Below the pieces are notes generated by a model that did not search any database, was not told the DNA's origin, and saw nothing but the letters and a program-made list of their open reading frames with translations. A DNA stretch of 38,436 nucleotides, taken from contig JAFIFY010000181.1 of assembly GCA_020831765.1 (NCBI GenBank), positions 1 to 38,436 on the forward strand, in the 5' to 3' direction. The position numbers were made by a program, and so were the translations under genes. This document shows, piece after piece, positions 15,031 through 23,640 of the stretch (the stretch's first letter is position 1; every line of letters begins with the position of its first letter). This DNA comes from Phycisphaeraceae bacterium (GTDB lineage Bacteria; Planctomycetota; Phycisphaerae; Phycisphaerales; Phycisphaeraceae).

Positions 15031-16062
15031 TCACCGCCGCTCAAGGAACGGCTGGATAGCCCGATAAACCGCGGTCGGCCGGCGATCGAGATCCAGCATG
15101 CCAAACCCGCCACGGTAATCCCAAACCGCCCAGCCGATGTCCAGGGAATGGAACACGGCGATGAGGTCGCTCAGCCACGCGATCCTGATGTCATCCTGAA
15201 CCGAATCCCGAACACCGAACTCGCCGCAGTAAAGGCTCAGGCCGGTTTCTTCCCGCCGCGCCAACGGTTTAATCAGGGCGTGCCGGATGGCGTCGGCATC
15301 GAAAGGCGCGTTCCATCGCTTCAGATCGACCCGCCCTTCCGGCACGGCGGCTTGAAGCCGAGCTATATCTTCCGATGCGACAGGCTGGCCGGGATAATGG
15401 ATCGGTCCATCGTAATCGCCGATCGCCGTCCAACCGGCCCGATAATGCGTGATGAGCATCGGTTCATAGAAATGAAAGCTCAGGATCAGATGGCGATCGT
15501 CGGGGATATCCAGCTCATCGAAGGTGGTTGCCGACTGGAATCGATTCGAGCCCAGGTAGACCACGCGTTCGGGCTCGTGATGACGGACGGCGGCCAGCGG
15601 CTTTCGCAGGACCCGGTTCCAGTCCGCGGCATTCCGGGCGACCGGCTCATTGAGTAGTTCATAGGCCAGTCGGTCCAACGGATGATGCTTCAGATGAGCT
15701 GACAGAACATCCCAGAGCCGTGCGAAGCGATCCGATTCCGATTCATCGGTGTACAGCGCCGGCTCGGTCGGCTGGTTGAAGTAGTGCGCACGCAGAATGT
15801 GCAGATCAACCAGAACCCGCAGTCCCGACTCGGCCGACCAGTCCAGGGCCTGATCCAGCAGATCGAACGCCTCGGGCTCCGGCCGGCCCGATTCATCGAA
15901 CATCTGAACCTCATCGATGGGCAGCCGGATGTGATCCATGCCCCATTCGGCGATCCGCCGGACATCATCGCGCGTGAAGTAACTTCGGCGTTCTTCGCCG
16001 CGCCGCTTGCTTTGGCTGAGCCAGTGCGAGATGTTCACGCCACTTCGGGCCAGAAACGACAT
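15031..16062 (-). CDS. Glycoside hydrolase family 5-like (cellulase fold), no signal peptide
   Basis: 343 residues; the ATG at 16062 has GGAGG 7 nt upstream. TIM-barrel GH5 pattern: 'GVNISHW' at strand 1, 'WGMDHIRLPID' (36-50), 'VLVDLHIL' (83-90), acid/base Glu139 in 'ELLNEP', 'HFYEP' (197-201), nucleophile Glu281 in 'YCGEFGV', and Trp in 'GWAVWDYRGG'. Family members hydrolyse beta-1,4-linked glucans or mannans. Lack of a signal peptide suggests an intracellular role on oligosaccharides, or export by another route. A SET-domain gene lies 120 nt upstream on the same strand. The closest described groups are intracellular GH5 enzymes; substrate unknown. Confidence 0.9.
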   Translation of the reverse strand: MSFLARSGVNISHWLSQSKRRGEERRSYFTRDDVRRIAEWGMDHIRLPIDEVQMFDESGRPEPEAFDLLDQALDWSAESGLRVLVDLHILRAHYFNQPTEPALYTDESESDRFARLWDVLSAHLKHHPLDRLAYELLNEPVARNAADWNRVLRKPLAAVRHHEPERVVYLGSNRFQSATTFDELDIPDDRHLILSFHFYEPMLITHYRAGWTAIGDYDGPIHYPGQPVASEDIARLQAAVPEGRVDLKRWNAPFDADAIRHALIKPLARREETGLSLYCGEFGVRDSVQDDIRIAWLSDLIAVFHSLDIGWAVWDYRGGFGMLDLDRRPTAVYRAIQPFLERR

Positions 16063-16182
16063 CAGTTCACCTCCGTGCCAGCCGACCGATAGCCGCTTCC
16101 CGGTCGGAAATCGTCGGGGAAGCCGGGAATCACCCGATCGCCCGTGCCCATACCGGGCAAGCGCGGCTCGAGTGTGGACAGG

Positions 16183-16575
16183 CTATGCCACCGCGGCGGC
16201 CGGCGCATGCTCGGCCATCTCGCGAGCCTGGGGCGCATCCTCGGTCCAATCATCCCCATAGTGGTGGGTGATCTCCTCGCCGGGCTGGATCGTGCGGATC
16301 GCTTCGAGGGTTCGTCCGTAAAAAGCGGCGTTCGGACGGGTCGAGTGGTTCACGAATCGCAGGGCGTTCCTGCCGCTGATCCCGAAGATGCGACCGTCCT
16401 CCTCCTCGATCCAGAGCGTATAGGCCCCGATACGATGGGTCACGGGCCCGTCATAATCTCCGATGATCTGCCCCTTGCGAATCCTGCGTCGGGCGAAAAG
16501 TCCCCGCCCATGAATGTCACTTCGACGGACTTCGATCATGCTCATGTCGAGCCCGTCCTGGTATTGATCCGGCAT
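16183..16575 (-). CDS. SET-domain protein (protein-lysine methyltransferase-like)
   Basis: 130 residues; GGAG lies 7 nt before the ATG at 16575. Nearly the whole protein is a SET domain: 'RGLFARRRIRKGQIIGDYDG' (SAM-binding N-terminal part), 'LRFVNHSTRPNAAF' matching the RFxNHSxxPN pseudoknot motif, and 'IQPGEEITHHYGDDW' matching the GEElxxdY motif, with His in place of Asp before the Tyr. No post-SET Cys cluster. Bacterial SET proteins of this size methylate lysine in unknown partners. It precedes the GH5 gene and diverges from mreC. Confidence 0.88.
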   Translation of the reverse strand: MPDQYQDGLDMSMIEVRRSDIHGRGLFARRRIRKGQIIGDYDGPVTHRIGAYTLWIEEEDGRIFGISGRNALRFVNHSTRPNAAFYGRTLEAIRTIQPGEEITHHYGDDWTEDAPQAREMAEHAPAAAVA

Positions 16576-16842
16576 TCAGGCACTCCATTGTCTGGTCGTT
16601 CGAACTCGCGACGGTCCGGCATTCAACGTCGATCCAACCTCACCTCGTCAACCGGACCCGCGCGACCAGGTGTTGCCCAATGATGCGCGCAAATGAATCA
16701 GAAGACAAATGGACCACCGACCACAAAGCGGCAATCGCATCGAGCGGTCCACCCCATCAAATCGCTTCGGCACCGCACTTGAACCGATAAACCCCGGTCC
16801 AGGCCATCCGACACAGCACCCGGATCGACTTACAATGACTTG

Positions 16843-17769
16843 ATGGCCCGCTCCAAGCCATCCAGTTCCCATGCCCTGGCGATCGTGCTCGCCATTCTGC
16901 TGGTTGTCAGCCAGTTGCCCGCGCGATGGATCGCTCCGGTCTCGCGGCCGTTCGGCCGATTGCTTGATCTGGCTTACAGCCCGCTGACCGCGTTCCTCAC
17001 CCACGCATCCAGCCGCGTCACACGGCATCCGGACCTGCCGGTGGCGCGGGATGCGATCGAACATCTGGATGATGTCCTGCTGGAGAATCGCCGGCTTCGG
17101 CAGGAGCGTGATGAGCTGCGGCGGCGACTGGCTGAATTTGAAGGATTGCGCCAGAGATTCGGCGGCCAGTTCGCCGCGCGAAACCTTCTGAGCGCTTCGA
17201 TCACGGGTTACTCCGGCCAACGAAGCGATCCGCAACTGGTGATCAATCGCGGCACCCTTCACGGTATTTCAAAGGATGATGTGGTGATCAGCTCCAGCTA
17301 TCTGGTCGGCCGGATCGCCGAAGCCGGCCCTTCGACCAGCCGGGTCCGCCTGATCAACGCCCCGGATACGCTGCTGGAAGTCAGCATCGCGCCCCTGACG
17401 ATGGGACCGCCCCCACGCCAGACCATCGCCGCGATCCGTTCGATCGGCCGCACCGGCCGCTTCGAGGTCATCGTGCCCTATGACCGGCCGGTGCGGGTCC
17501 AGGATGCAGCCACGCTGCACTTAGGCGACCTTCGGGTCACACGAGGCATCTGGCCCGAGCACGCTCGCGGGCTGATCGTCGGCGTGGTGGTCGAGGTCGA
17601 ACCCCATGAACCCAACCCGACCATGGAACAGCGGGTCATCATTCGGCCCGTGATCGATCTGACTCGACTCACCCGCGTGGTGGTCATCACCGAAGAGCGG
17701 CTGGATGGCCCCCCGGCCCCGGCCCCGGCCCCGGCCCCGGAAGTGCCCCGGGAAGGGGGTGGGCCGTGA
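16843..17769 (+). CDS. mreC: Rod-shape-determining protein MreC
   Basis: 308 residues from the ATG at 16843 (TTG directly before it is an alternative). One membrane helix (about 10-28), a coiled coil (about 75-108, 'LENRRLRQERDELRRRLAE'), then the MreC beta domain (about 115-285): 'ASITGYSGQRSDPQLVINRGTLHGISKDDVVI', 'LVGRIAEAGPSTSRVRLI' in parts, and the later 'RGLIVGVV'. A Pro-Ala repeat tail at 287-303 is encoded by a GC-rich repeat. MreC links MreB-directed elongation to periplasmic peptidoglycan synthases. Its stop overlaps the GTG of mreD. mreB is not in the window. Confidence 0.93.
   Translation: MARSKPSSSHALAIVLAILLVVSQLPARWIAPVSRPFGRLLDLAYSPLTAFLTHASSRVTRHPDLPVARDAIEHLDDVLLENRRLRQERDELRRRLAEFEGLRQRFGGQFAARNLLSASITGYSGQRSDPQLVINRGTLHGISKDDVVISSSYLVGRIAEAGPSTSRVRLINAPDTLLEVSIAPLTMGPPPRQTIAAIRSIGRTGRFEVIVPYDRPVRVQDAATLHLGDLRVTRGIWPEHARGLIVGVVVEVEPHEPNPTMEQRVIIRPVIDLTRLTRVVVITEERLDGPPAPAPAPAPEVPREGGGP
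17710..17757. repeat. Dispersed CCCCGGAAGT motif, copy 3 (mreC 3' end)
   Basis: Tandem GGCCCC hexamers followed by CCCCGGAAGTGCCCCGG. In frame it encodes the alternating Pro-Ala tail of MreC. Confidence 0.55.
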
Positions 17770-18368
17770 ACTGGTTCATCTTCATTCTGTTCGCCTACGT
17801 GTTCACCGTCCTCGAAGTCGGGCTGGAAACCCTGATCAGTCCCCGTGTCGACTGGCTCCGCGAAACCTCGCCACAGTTCCTGATCATTCTGCTGGTGTTC
17901 ATCGGCCTCAATGCCCCGTTCCGAACGGCGCTGTGGGCGGGCCTGGCCCTGGGCCTGATCGCGGACCTGATCGCCCCGGTCACGGTGGACCTTGGCGACG
18001 ATATGACGCTGCTGACCTACCTGCCCGGACCGCGCACGCTCGGCTACGTCGGCGCGGTTTACTTTGTCCTGCAATTGCGCGGCGTGGTCTACCGAATGTC
18101 GCCCCTGGCGACCGGCGCGGCGACGTTCTCAGCCTGCATCGCGATGAGTCTTATCTCCATCGCCCTCTGGGCGATGCGCGGCCTGCCCTTCACCCCCGGG
18201 GAGCCGCGCCAGGGCTGGATGCCCTCCGATGCGCTGGCTGTGGGCTTCCTCGATGCCGTTTACACCATGCTGGCCGCTATGCTCATTCATGGACTCTTTC
18301 AACTGGCTCGGCCCCTGTGGCAGTTCCAGACCCCCGCCGGCCCCGGTCGGCGTGTTCACAAAGCTTGA
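17766..18368 (+). CDS. mreD: Rod-shape-determining protein MreD
   Basis: 200 residues from a GTG whose last bases overlap the mreC stop (GTGA overlap). Five to six hydrophobic helices, with the MreD-like 'LFLIGL'-type core seen as 'LLVFIGLNAPFRTALWAGLALGLIADL' in two helices and a conserved 'GLIADL'. Slightly longer than the typical 160-180 residues. It works with MreC in the elongation complex in the inner membrane. Identification relies mainly on gene order plus topology, since the family is poorly conserved. Confidence 0.82.
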   Translation: MNWFIFILFAYVFTVLEVGLETLISPRVDWLRETSPQFLIILLVFIGLNAPFRTALWAGLALGLIADLIAPVTVDLGDDMTLLTYLPGPRTLGYVGAVYFVLQLRGVVYRMSPLATGAATFSACIAMSLISIALWAMRGLPFTPGEPRQGWMPSDALAVGFLDAVYTMLAAMLIHGLFQLARPLWQFQTPAGPGRRVHKA

Positions 18369-18372
18369 TGGC

Positions 18373-18735
18373 ATGACCGATCGCGATCACACCGACTCCG
18401 AACCCAACGAATCCCAAGACCAGGGCGATCAACCCCCCAAAGCTTCGGTCGACCCGCCAGGCGTTGAGAAGTCCGATGCGTTCGGCTATCCGCGCCCGAC
18501 CTCGGATCGAATCTGGCCCACCGGCGAGGCGCCCGTGACATGGCAACCGGCCAGAGGTCCGGTCGCCCGCCTCCTGGCCGCGCTGGTCCTCCTGATGATG
18601 CTGGCCGGCATCGCGATTATGATCCACTGGAGTATCATGATGTTTCGCGGCGAAACGGTCGATTTCCTCGACCGGCTCTTCCCCGCCGTCGGCGAGGTCG
18701 AGGACGAAGCAATCCAGGACGAGCCGGAGCCGTAA
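18373..18735 (+). CDS. Small single-pass membrane protein in the mreCD-exbBD operon
   Basis: 120 residues from the ATG at 18373, 4 nt after the mreD stop. An acidic, Pro-rich cytoplasmic-like N-terminus (1-62), one membrane helix (about 66-90, 'LLAALVLLMMLAGIAIMIHW'), and an acidic tail ending 'EDEAIQDEPEP'. No family recognised. Close packing with mreD argues for a role with the membrane complexes encoded around it. Confidence 0.68.
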   Translation: MTDRDHTDSEPNESQDQGDQPPKASVDPPGVEKSDAFGYPRPTSDRIWPTGEAPVTWQPARGPVARLLAALVLLMMLAGIAIMIHWSIMMFRGETVDFLDRLFPAVGEVEDEAIQDEPEP

Positions 18736-18804
18736 GTCCGTGTGAACCTGGTCCCCGATCGGTCCAGCGACTGATCCAGGGGACCGATCGATGGAATCTC
18801 GACG

Positions 18805-19638
18805 ATGCGCATGAGTTGGAATGGTGTGGGCCTGGCGATCGGCATTGGCGCGGCGGTGGTGTTGACCGCCGGCGGCCCCGCATGGGCTGAATCCTCGCTC
18901 GAAGGTCTGGGCCGGATGCGCGCCCGGTTCGATCAGGGCGGATTCACCATGTATCTGCTCCTGATGCTTTCGGTGGTGGGACTGGCTTTCACCCTCGAAC
19001 GGCTCTTTCACCTGCGCCAGGCATTCATCGTTCCTGAAGGGCTTATCGAACAGTACATGGAACTTTGGCAGCGCGGCCAGTGGAAGACACTGGATGAGCT
19101 CTGCCTGGCACGGCCGTGTTCGCTCAGCCGCATGGTGCGATTCATGCTCCGCCACCGCATGGCCCCGGCCGAGCGACTTTCCCAGGCGCTCTCGGACATG
19201 GGTTGGCGGGAGATGCGGCCCCATCTGCGCCGCCTGCATCCCCTGGCCCTGGTCGCGACCGTCGCCCCCCTGCTGGGCCTGTTTGGCACGGTCGTCGGCA
19301 TGATCGAGGCCTTCGAGCAGTTCCGAGTCTACGGCGAGACCGGCAACCCGGCGGACTTCGCCGGCGCGATCTCCAAGGCCCTGATCACCACCGCCTTCGG
19401 CCTGGCGATCGCCCTGCCCGCCCTGGCGTTCCATCAGTTCTTCAAGAGCCTGGCCCAGAAATACGGTGACCGCCTTGAAAGCGAGGTCGGCAGGCTGTTC
19501 GAGACGTACTTCCTGCTGATCCCCGATGAACGAGCCAGCCGGGCCACGACGCGCCCGGCGATCGAGACCGACGTCATGGCCGAGGAGGCTGAGAACCCTC
19601 GAAACAGCCCGGAGCGCGGCGATGCGTTTTCACCGTGA
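18805..19638 (+). CDS. ExbB/TolQ/MotA-type proton channel protein
   Basis: 277 residues. The N-terminus looks like a signal peptide ('AIGIGAAVVLTAGGPAWA', cleavage near residue 28), common in ExbB of planctomycetes and Bacteroidetes. Three membrane helices follow: about 47-66, 147-170 ('VATVAPLLGLFGTVVGMIEAF', the signature helix) and 187-212 ('ISKALITTAFGLAIALPALAFHQFF'). The conserved Thr pair of the family is visible in the last two. It forms with ExbD a channel that converts proton motive force into motion of a TonB-like partner. exbD overlaps its end by 17 nt. Confidence 0.93.
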   Translation: MRMSWNGVGLAIGIGAAVVLTAGGPAWAESSLEGLGRMRARFDQGGFTMYLLLMLSVVGLAFTLERLFHLRQAFIVPEGLIEQYMELWQRGQWKTLDELCLARPCSLSRMVRFMLRHRMAPAERLSQALSDMGWREMRPHLRRLHPLALVATVAPLLGLFGTVVGMIEAFEQFRVYGETGNPADFAGAISKALITTAFGLAIALPALAFHQFFKSLAQKYGDRLESEVGRLFETYFLLIPDERASRATTRPAIETDVMAEEAENPRNSPERGDAFSP

Positions 19639-20026
19639 AAGCGAAGATGATTCTCCGGCCGTGCAGATGACGCCGATGATCGACTGCGTCTTTCTGCTGT
19701 TGATTTTCTTCATTGTGACCGCGAGCATCGAGCCGCCGTCGCCACAACTGGACCTCGACCTGCCGGTGATCGAACTGGCCGAGCCCGCACCCCGGATTCC
19801 GGGACAGGTTCATATTTCCATCGACAGCCAGGGCCAGTTCCATCTCGATTCGGGCCCGGTCAACCGGCAGCAGCTTCGCCAATTCCTCGAAGTGTTGTCT
19901 CGAGATGACCCCGCGCCAAGAATTCGATTGAACATCGATCAGCAGGCGCCCTCCCGCTACTTCCTGGAGGTCACCAATATGCTGACGATCCATGGCCTTC
20001 GGCAGGTTTCGTTCGGCGGAAAGTAG
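19622..20026 (+). CDS. ExbD/TolR-type protein
   Basis: 134 residues from the ATG at 19622, inside the end of exbB (coupled translation). A cytoplasmic N-terminus, then 'QMTPMIDCVFLLLIFFIVTA' with the essential proton-carrying Asp21 at the start of the helix, then a periplasmic domain with 'VHISIDSQGQFHLDSGPVN' in parts, as in ExbD/TolR. It ends 'HGLRQVSFGGK', typical of the last strand. It pairs with the preceding ExbB. Only one ExbD is present; some planctomycete clusters carry two. Confidence 0.93.
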   Translation: MRFHRESEDDSPAVQMTPMIDCVFLLLIFFIVTASIEPPSPQLDLDLPVIELAEPAPRIPGQVHISIDSQGQFHLDSGPVNRQQLRQFLEVLSRDDPAPRIRLNIDQQAPSRYFLEVTNMLTIHGLRQVSFGGK

Positions 20027-20044
20027 AGCCTGGAGCACCCTGTC

Positions 20045-21502
20045 ATGTTCGCCCGTCTGAAGAAGTATTCGCTGACCTGGTGGGTGGTGTCCCTGGCGCT
20101 GCATGCCGCCGTGGTCGGAGCGATCGCCGGATCGCCAAAGCTCCAGGCCTGGCTCAATCCGTTCGAACGGTCCACGCCGCAGATCGACCCCGCGCCCGAA
20201 CGCGTCGAGGCGATGATCGAACTCACCCGGCAGCGGATGGTTCAACGGCTGGATCAGAGCCTCGGTTCGATGCGGATGGGCCTGGCGTGGATGGAAGAAA
20301 CCGAAGAGCAGCACCGAGGCCGCGTGGCGGCGCGGCAGCCGGAGGTGCTGGACTTGAGCATCGCTTCGCTTCGTGAAATTCAGGATCGCCCCCCGGCGGT
20401 CGGGAGCGGCGCGGTGGAAAACGGAATCGAAGAAGACGATCCACAAAGAGAAGCGCCGCGCCTCGAGCCCGGCTCGACGGAGCAGCGGCTGGTTCAGCTC
20501 TACGAGGAACTGCTCGATCACGAACGGAAGATCAACCAGGCTTACGAAAGGCTGAAGATCAGCGCCCTGGCGGCTCGGCGCGGGGTCAATCTCTCGACGA
20601 TCTGGGAAAGCAATCGACTGATCTTCCCGGAACGCGAGAAGCTGGACTACGAAACGATGACGATGCCCATCGACCGGCTTGATGATGGTCGATTCGATCG
20701 TTTCCGCGATGAGACCGCACGATTGCGCCGCCAGATTCTGACCGTCGGCGAGCGGATGTCGAATTTGACGCGGCTGGCGCGCGAGCTGGCGACGCGGGAC
20801 GATGATTTCGAGCTTTTCGGCTGGCATCCGGAAGAGTCCGGCCTGACGCCGGTCGGCCGCGCCCTGGCCACCGAAGAAGTTCAGGCCGGCGGCGATATCG
20901 ACCTGGACTGGATTCGCGACAGCCCGGGCGATGCCTATGTGCCCAGTGGACTGGTTCGACAAGGTACACGGCTGGGCCACCCCGATGATGCCGAATCCGT
21001 GGAGTGGATGATCGTGGATGCATGGTATGTGGTCGGGCCTTTTGAGCACCCCGGACGGTCACGACAGGACCTGGACCGGCCATATGCGCCCGAATCGATC
21101 ATCGATCTGGATCAGGAATTCATCGGCAAGGACGGGCAGACCGTTCGCTGGCGCTTCACCCAACTCGGGCGGCACAACCAGCGGCCCCAGATGATGGTCA
21201 CCCCGCCCGGCCGGATTGAATCCTGGGCGGTCTGGTACGCCTATACCGAGATTTATTCACCCACCGATCAGACCGTCCTCATGGCCTTCGGCAGCGATGA
21301 CTATGGCATCTGCTGGGTCAACGATCAGGTGGTCTGGAAAAGCAATGTCGCCGTCCGAGCCTGGACGCCGTTCGGCCCCGATGCGTTTGCCAGCGTCAAT
21401 CTCCACCGGGGCATCAATCGCGTTCTGTTCAAGCTGGAAAATGCAGGCGGGCTTACCGGGTTTTCGATGCTGATCTACACGCGGCCGGTGGGTAGACCTT
21501 AG
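20045..21502 (+). CDS. TonB-position protein: TonB-like Ser16/His20 helix, helical stalk, PA14/jelly-roll-like C-terminal domain
   Basis: 485 residues; GGAG lies upstream of the ATG at 20045, 18 nt after exbD. One N-terminal membrane helix (about 12-28, 'WWVVSLALHAAVVGAIAG') has Ser16 and His20, the same residues, spacing and numbering as the essential pair in E. coli TonB. Residues 50-290 are charged and helix-rich, probably coiled coil. Residues about 320-482 match the planctomycete 'WYVVGPF ... LMAFGSDDYGICWVNDQVV ... LHRGINRVLFKLENAGGLTGFSM' sandwich domain, related in pattern to PA14/galactose-binding modules. The usual TonB C-terminal domain is absent. I infer an ExbBD-energised periplasmic protein that grips a carbohydrate or wall component rather than a TonB-dependent receptor. 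Confidence 0.82.
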   Translation: MFARLKKYSLTWWVVSLALHAAVVGAIAGSPKLQAWLNPFERSTPQIDPAPERVEAMIELTRQRMVQRLDQSLGSMRMGLAWMEETEEQHRGRVAARQPEVLDLSIASLREIQDRPPAVGSGAVENGIEEDDPQREAPRLEPGSTEQRLVQLYEELLDHERKINQAYERLKISALAARRGVNLSTIWESNRLIFPEREKLDYETMTMPIDRLDDGRFDRFRDETARLRRQILTVGERMSNLTRLARELATRDDDFELFGWHPEESGLTPVGRALATEEVQAGGDIDLDWIRDSPGDAYVPSGLVRQGTRLGHPDDAESVEWMIVDAWYVVGPFEHPGRSRQDLDRPYAPESIIDLDQEFIGKDGQTVRWRFTQLGRHNQRPQMMVTPPGRIESWAVWYAYTEIYSPTDQTVLMAFGSDDYGICWVNDQVVWKSNVAVRAWTPFGPDAFASVNLHRGINRVLFKLENAGGLTGFSMLIYTRPVGRP

Positions 21503-21543
21503 CCAATGCCCCGGCGCGGCGGGATGGATGGCCGTGGCCCGTC

Positions 21544-22221
21544 TCATCCATCGTCCGAACCCACCACGATCCTGACGGCCTCGAGCACGGCGTTGGGCTC
21601 CAATCGCTTGCGGTAGTCCGCTTCCCAATGCGCAAAGCGAACCTCGCCGGACCGATCAATCACATAGACCGCCGGAACCGGCAGCATGCGATGCCGGCGC
21701 TCAGAGGCGGCCTGGATGTCGATGCCGTAATCCTGGAGCATCGTCATCGTCGGATCATCAACGCGGAAGGCCACCCCGAAGCCCTGCGAAAGCCACATGT
21801 CCTGATCCGAGACGATCCGATAGGCAAAAGCGTGTTCGCCCTTCCCGGCCCGGATCGTTGCCGGTGAATCCGGGCTGACGGCCAGAACCGTCACGCCCAG
21901 CTCCTCCAATGCCTCGTCGATATCAGCCATCGCCGCAAGATGCTCGGTGCAGTACGGGCACCATCCTCCACGGTAAAAGATCAGAACGACCGGACCCTCG
22001 CGATAGAGCGCGCCCAGATCAACCTCGCGGTCTTCCCCATCACGAACAGGCAGCAGCGGTGCTCGATCACCGACGCCCAGCGGCTTGACCTCGGCCGCGC
22101 TTTCCGGAACGGGGCCGAAATCGACCGACGTCGGCGAGTGTCGATGCACACCGGCACAAGCCTGCATGGCCAGGCCCACCATCAGCAAGGTCAACGGGAA
22201 CAGGAGACGATTCAGGTTCAT
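21544..22221 (-). CDS. AhpC/TSA-family thioredoxin-fold lipoprotein (peroxiredoxin-like)
   Basis: 225 residues from the ATG at 22221, with GGAG 8 nt upstream. Signal peptide with lipobox-like 'MQAC' (Cys22) predicts lipidation. The redoxin domain (about 45-220) has 'GDRAPLLPV', 'VVLIFYRGGWCPYC' with Cys88 and Cys91, 'VTVLAVSPDSPATI', and 'PVPAVYVIDRSGEVRFAHWEADYRKR'. The CPYC site places it near the PRX-like-2/BCP branch of AhpC/TSA proteins that reduce peroxides. Being lipid-anchored, it adds to the envelope oxidative defence seen with MsrAB. dapF lies directly upstream on the same strand. Confidence 0.88.
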   Translation of the reverse strand: MNLNRLLFPLTLLMVGLAMQACAGVHRHSPTSVDFGPVPESAAEVKPLGVGDRAPLLPVRDGEDREVDLGALYREGPVVLIFYRGGWCPYCTEHLAAMADIDEALEELGVTVLAVSPDSPATIRAGKGEHAFAYRIVSDQDMWLSQGFGVAFRVDDPTMTMLQDYGIDIQAASERRHRMLPVPAVYVIDRSGEVRFAHWEADYRKRLEPNAVLEAVRIVVGSDDG

Positions 22222-22365
22222 GGCGACAACTCCAGCGCGGACGCGGGAAATCTCGGCCATCAGCCACACGGATGAGCTTTCGATCGTCCCCGATGGGGAC
22301 ACGCATCGCAAAAGTGTACGGTTCGGCCCGATCATTGGTGCGGCAATCCTTTTTCAGAGCGCGGC

Positions 22366-23292
22366 TCAATCCGGATGGGGCGAAAAAACGCCCGAAAACA
22401 CCTCAACCGCCGGCCCGGTCATCATCACGCTTCGCTGGCGTCCCTCCCAGGACAACTCCAGGTCTCCGCCCGGCAGATGGGCCAGAATCTTCGAGCCGGT
22501 TCGATTCGTCAGCACACCGGCGACGCAAACGGCCGATGCGCCGGTCCCGCAGGCCAGCGTGATGCCGCTGCCTCGCTCCCACGTCCGCATCGTCACCTCG
22601 TCCGGTCCGTGGACCTGGACAAAATGCACATTCATCCGCCGAGGGAAAGCCCGGTGCGTCTCAAGCTTCGGCCCAACCCGCGAAAGAGGCACCGAGGCCG
22701 CATCCTCGACATACAGCACCAGATGCGGGTTGCCCATGCTGACCGCCGTGGTGCCCGGGGCAAGCCCGGCACGCTCCCACCACGCCTCGCCGCCTCCATC
22801 AACCCCCAACGCATCACGCCCAAGCCACGCTTCCCACGGATGATCGATCACCTCGCGCACGTCGGCCGCCTCGACCGGTATTCGCGAGGCATCCAGAATC
22901 GGAGCGCCCATGTCCACCGTCACCGAAACGACCCGGCCGTCCCCGCCCACCCGGTAGGTCAGGGCCAGCACGCCCGCCCCGGTTTCGATCCGCATCGGGT
23001 TCCGTTGGCGGATATCCGATCGCACCTGATGGTCGTAAGCCAGCTTGCAGGCACAGCGAATCCCGTTGCCGCACATCTCCGATTCGCTGCCATCGGCGTT
23101 GAACATCCGCATTCGCAGGTCGGCCTCGACCCCATCTGAAGGTGGAAGCAGCATGATCAGCCCGTCGCCACCGATCCCCTGATGGCGGTCCGACACCCGG
23201 CGGGCCAGGTCGGCGGGATCGCCCACCGGCTCACGGAAGCCGTTGATGTAGATGTAGTCGTTGCCGATTCCATGCATTTTGATGAAGTGCAA
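22366..23292 (-). CDS. dapF: Diaminopimelate epimerase
   Basis: 308 residues from a TTG at 23292. That start gives the family N-terminus 'xxFxKMHGxGND' and has GGAG 9 nt upstream. Catalytic Cys74 in 'EMCGNGIRC' and Cys248 in 'LACGTGASA' are both present, as are 'FNADGSE' and 'SMGNPHLV'. It interconverts LL- and meso-diaminopimelate in lysine and peptidoglycan synthesis, in the cytoplasm. Slightly longer than the usual 275 residues because of an insert around 140-180. No other lysine-pathway gene is in the window. Confidence 0.95.
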   Translation of the reverse strand: MHFIKMHGIGNDYIYINGFREPVGDPADLARRVSDRHQGIGGDGLIMLLPPSDGVEADLRMRMFNADGSESEMCGNGIRCACKLAYDHQVRSDIRQRNPMRIETGAGVLALTYRVGGDGRVVSVTVDMGAPILDASRIPVEAADVREVIDHPWEAWLGRDALGVDGGGEAWWERAGLAPGTTAVSMGNPHLVLYVEDAASVPLSRVGPKLETHRAFPRRMNVHFVQVHGPDEVTMRTWERGSGITLACGTGASAVCVAGVLTNRTGSKILAHLPGGDLELSWEGRQRSVMMTGPAVEVFSGVFSPHPD

Positions 23293-23405
23293 GGTCAGAT
23301 GCTCCAGTCATGAAACCGATGGCTCAAGCCGGTTATCGGACTCGCTCCGCGGGCTTCGGCTTTGTGGAAACTTTGGTGAAATCGAAGCTTAACAAGAAAA
23401 AGTGC

Positions 23406-23434
23406 TTGGCGAAACAAGACTGTGCTGCTATCAT
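23406..23434 (+). promoter_or_regulatory. Sigma-70-like promoter of the sigma-region-4-like gene
   Basis: TTGGCG (23406-23411), 17-nt spacer, TATCAT (23429-23434). Transcription would start near 23441, 200 nt before the ATG at 23641. Confidence 0.55.
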
Positions 23435-23541
23435 AGACCGATAAGTCGCCGGCCTCGGGTCGGCTCGCAGGTCCGAGAAGTCTCGCTTCGACGGTCTAGT
23501 CGACTCGATCCACAGCTCGGGTGGATCATTCCGATGGGCAT

Positions 23542-23567
23542 CGATGGAGCCCCGAAGAACTCCATCG
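23542..23567 (+). ncRNA. Hairpin in the leader RNA (possible cis-regulatory element)
   Basis: CGATGGAG (23542-23549) and CTCCATCG (23560-23567) pair perfectly around a 10-nt loop; no T-run follows. It resembles no riboswitch class I know. Listed as RNA structure, not as a defined family. Confidence 0.35.
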
Positions 23568-23640
23568 GCGGGTCAAGAGAACGAACCATGGAAGGTTCCT
23601 TCGCCCGGCTCCGGTTCGGATCAACATGGGGTAATGGATC

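Larger units (their letters stand above)
23293..23640. other. Intergenic region with promoter and structured leader
   Basis: Divergent between dapF and the 76 aa protein. It holds the promoter at 23406-23434, then about 200 nt of leader with a perfect 8-bp hairpin at 23542-23567 and a small GAAGG/CCTTC hairpin near 23590-23601. The leader could be a regulatory 5' UTR or an independent small RNA. Confidence 0.5.

Noticed and set aside
19574-21049. 491-codon minus-strand frame
   Set aside because: Antisense shadow of exbD and the TonB-position gene, without a start signal.
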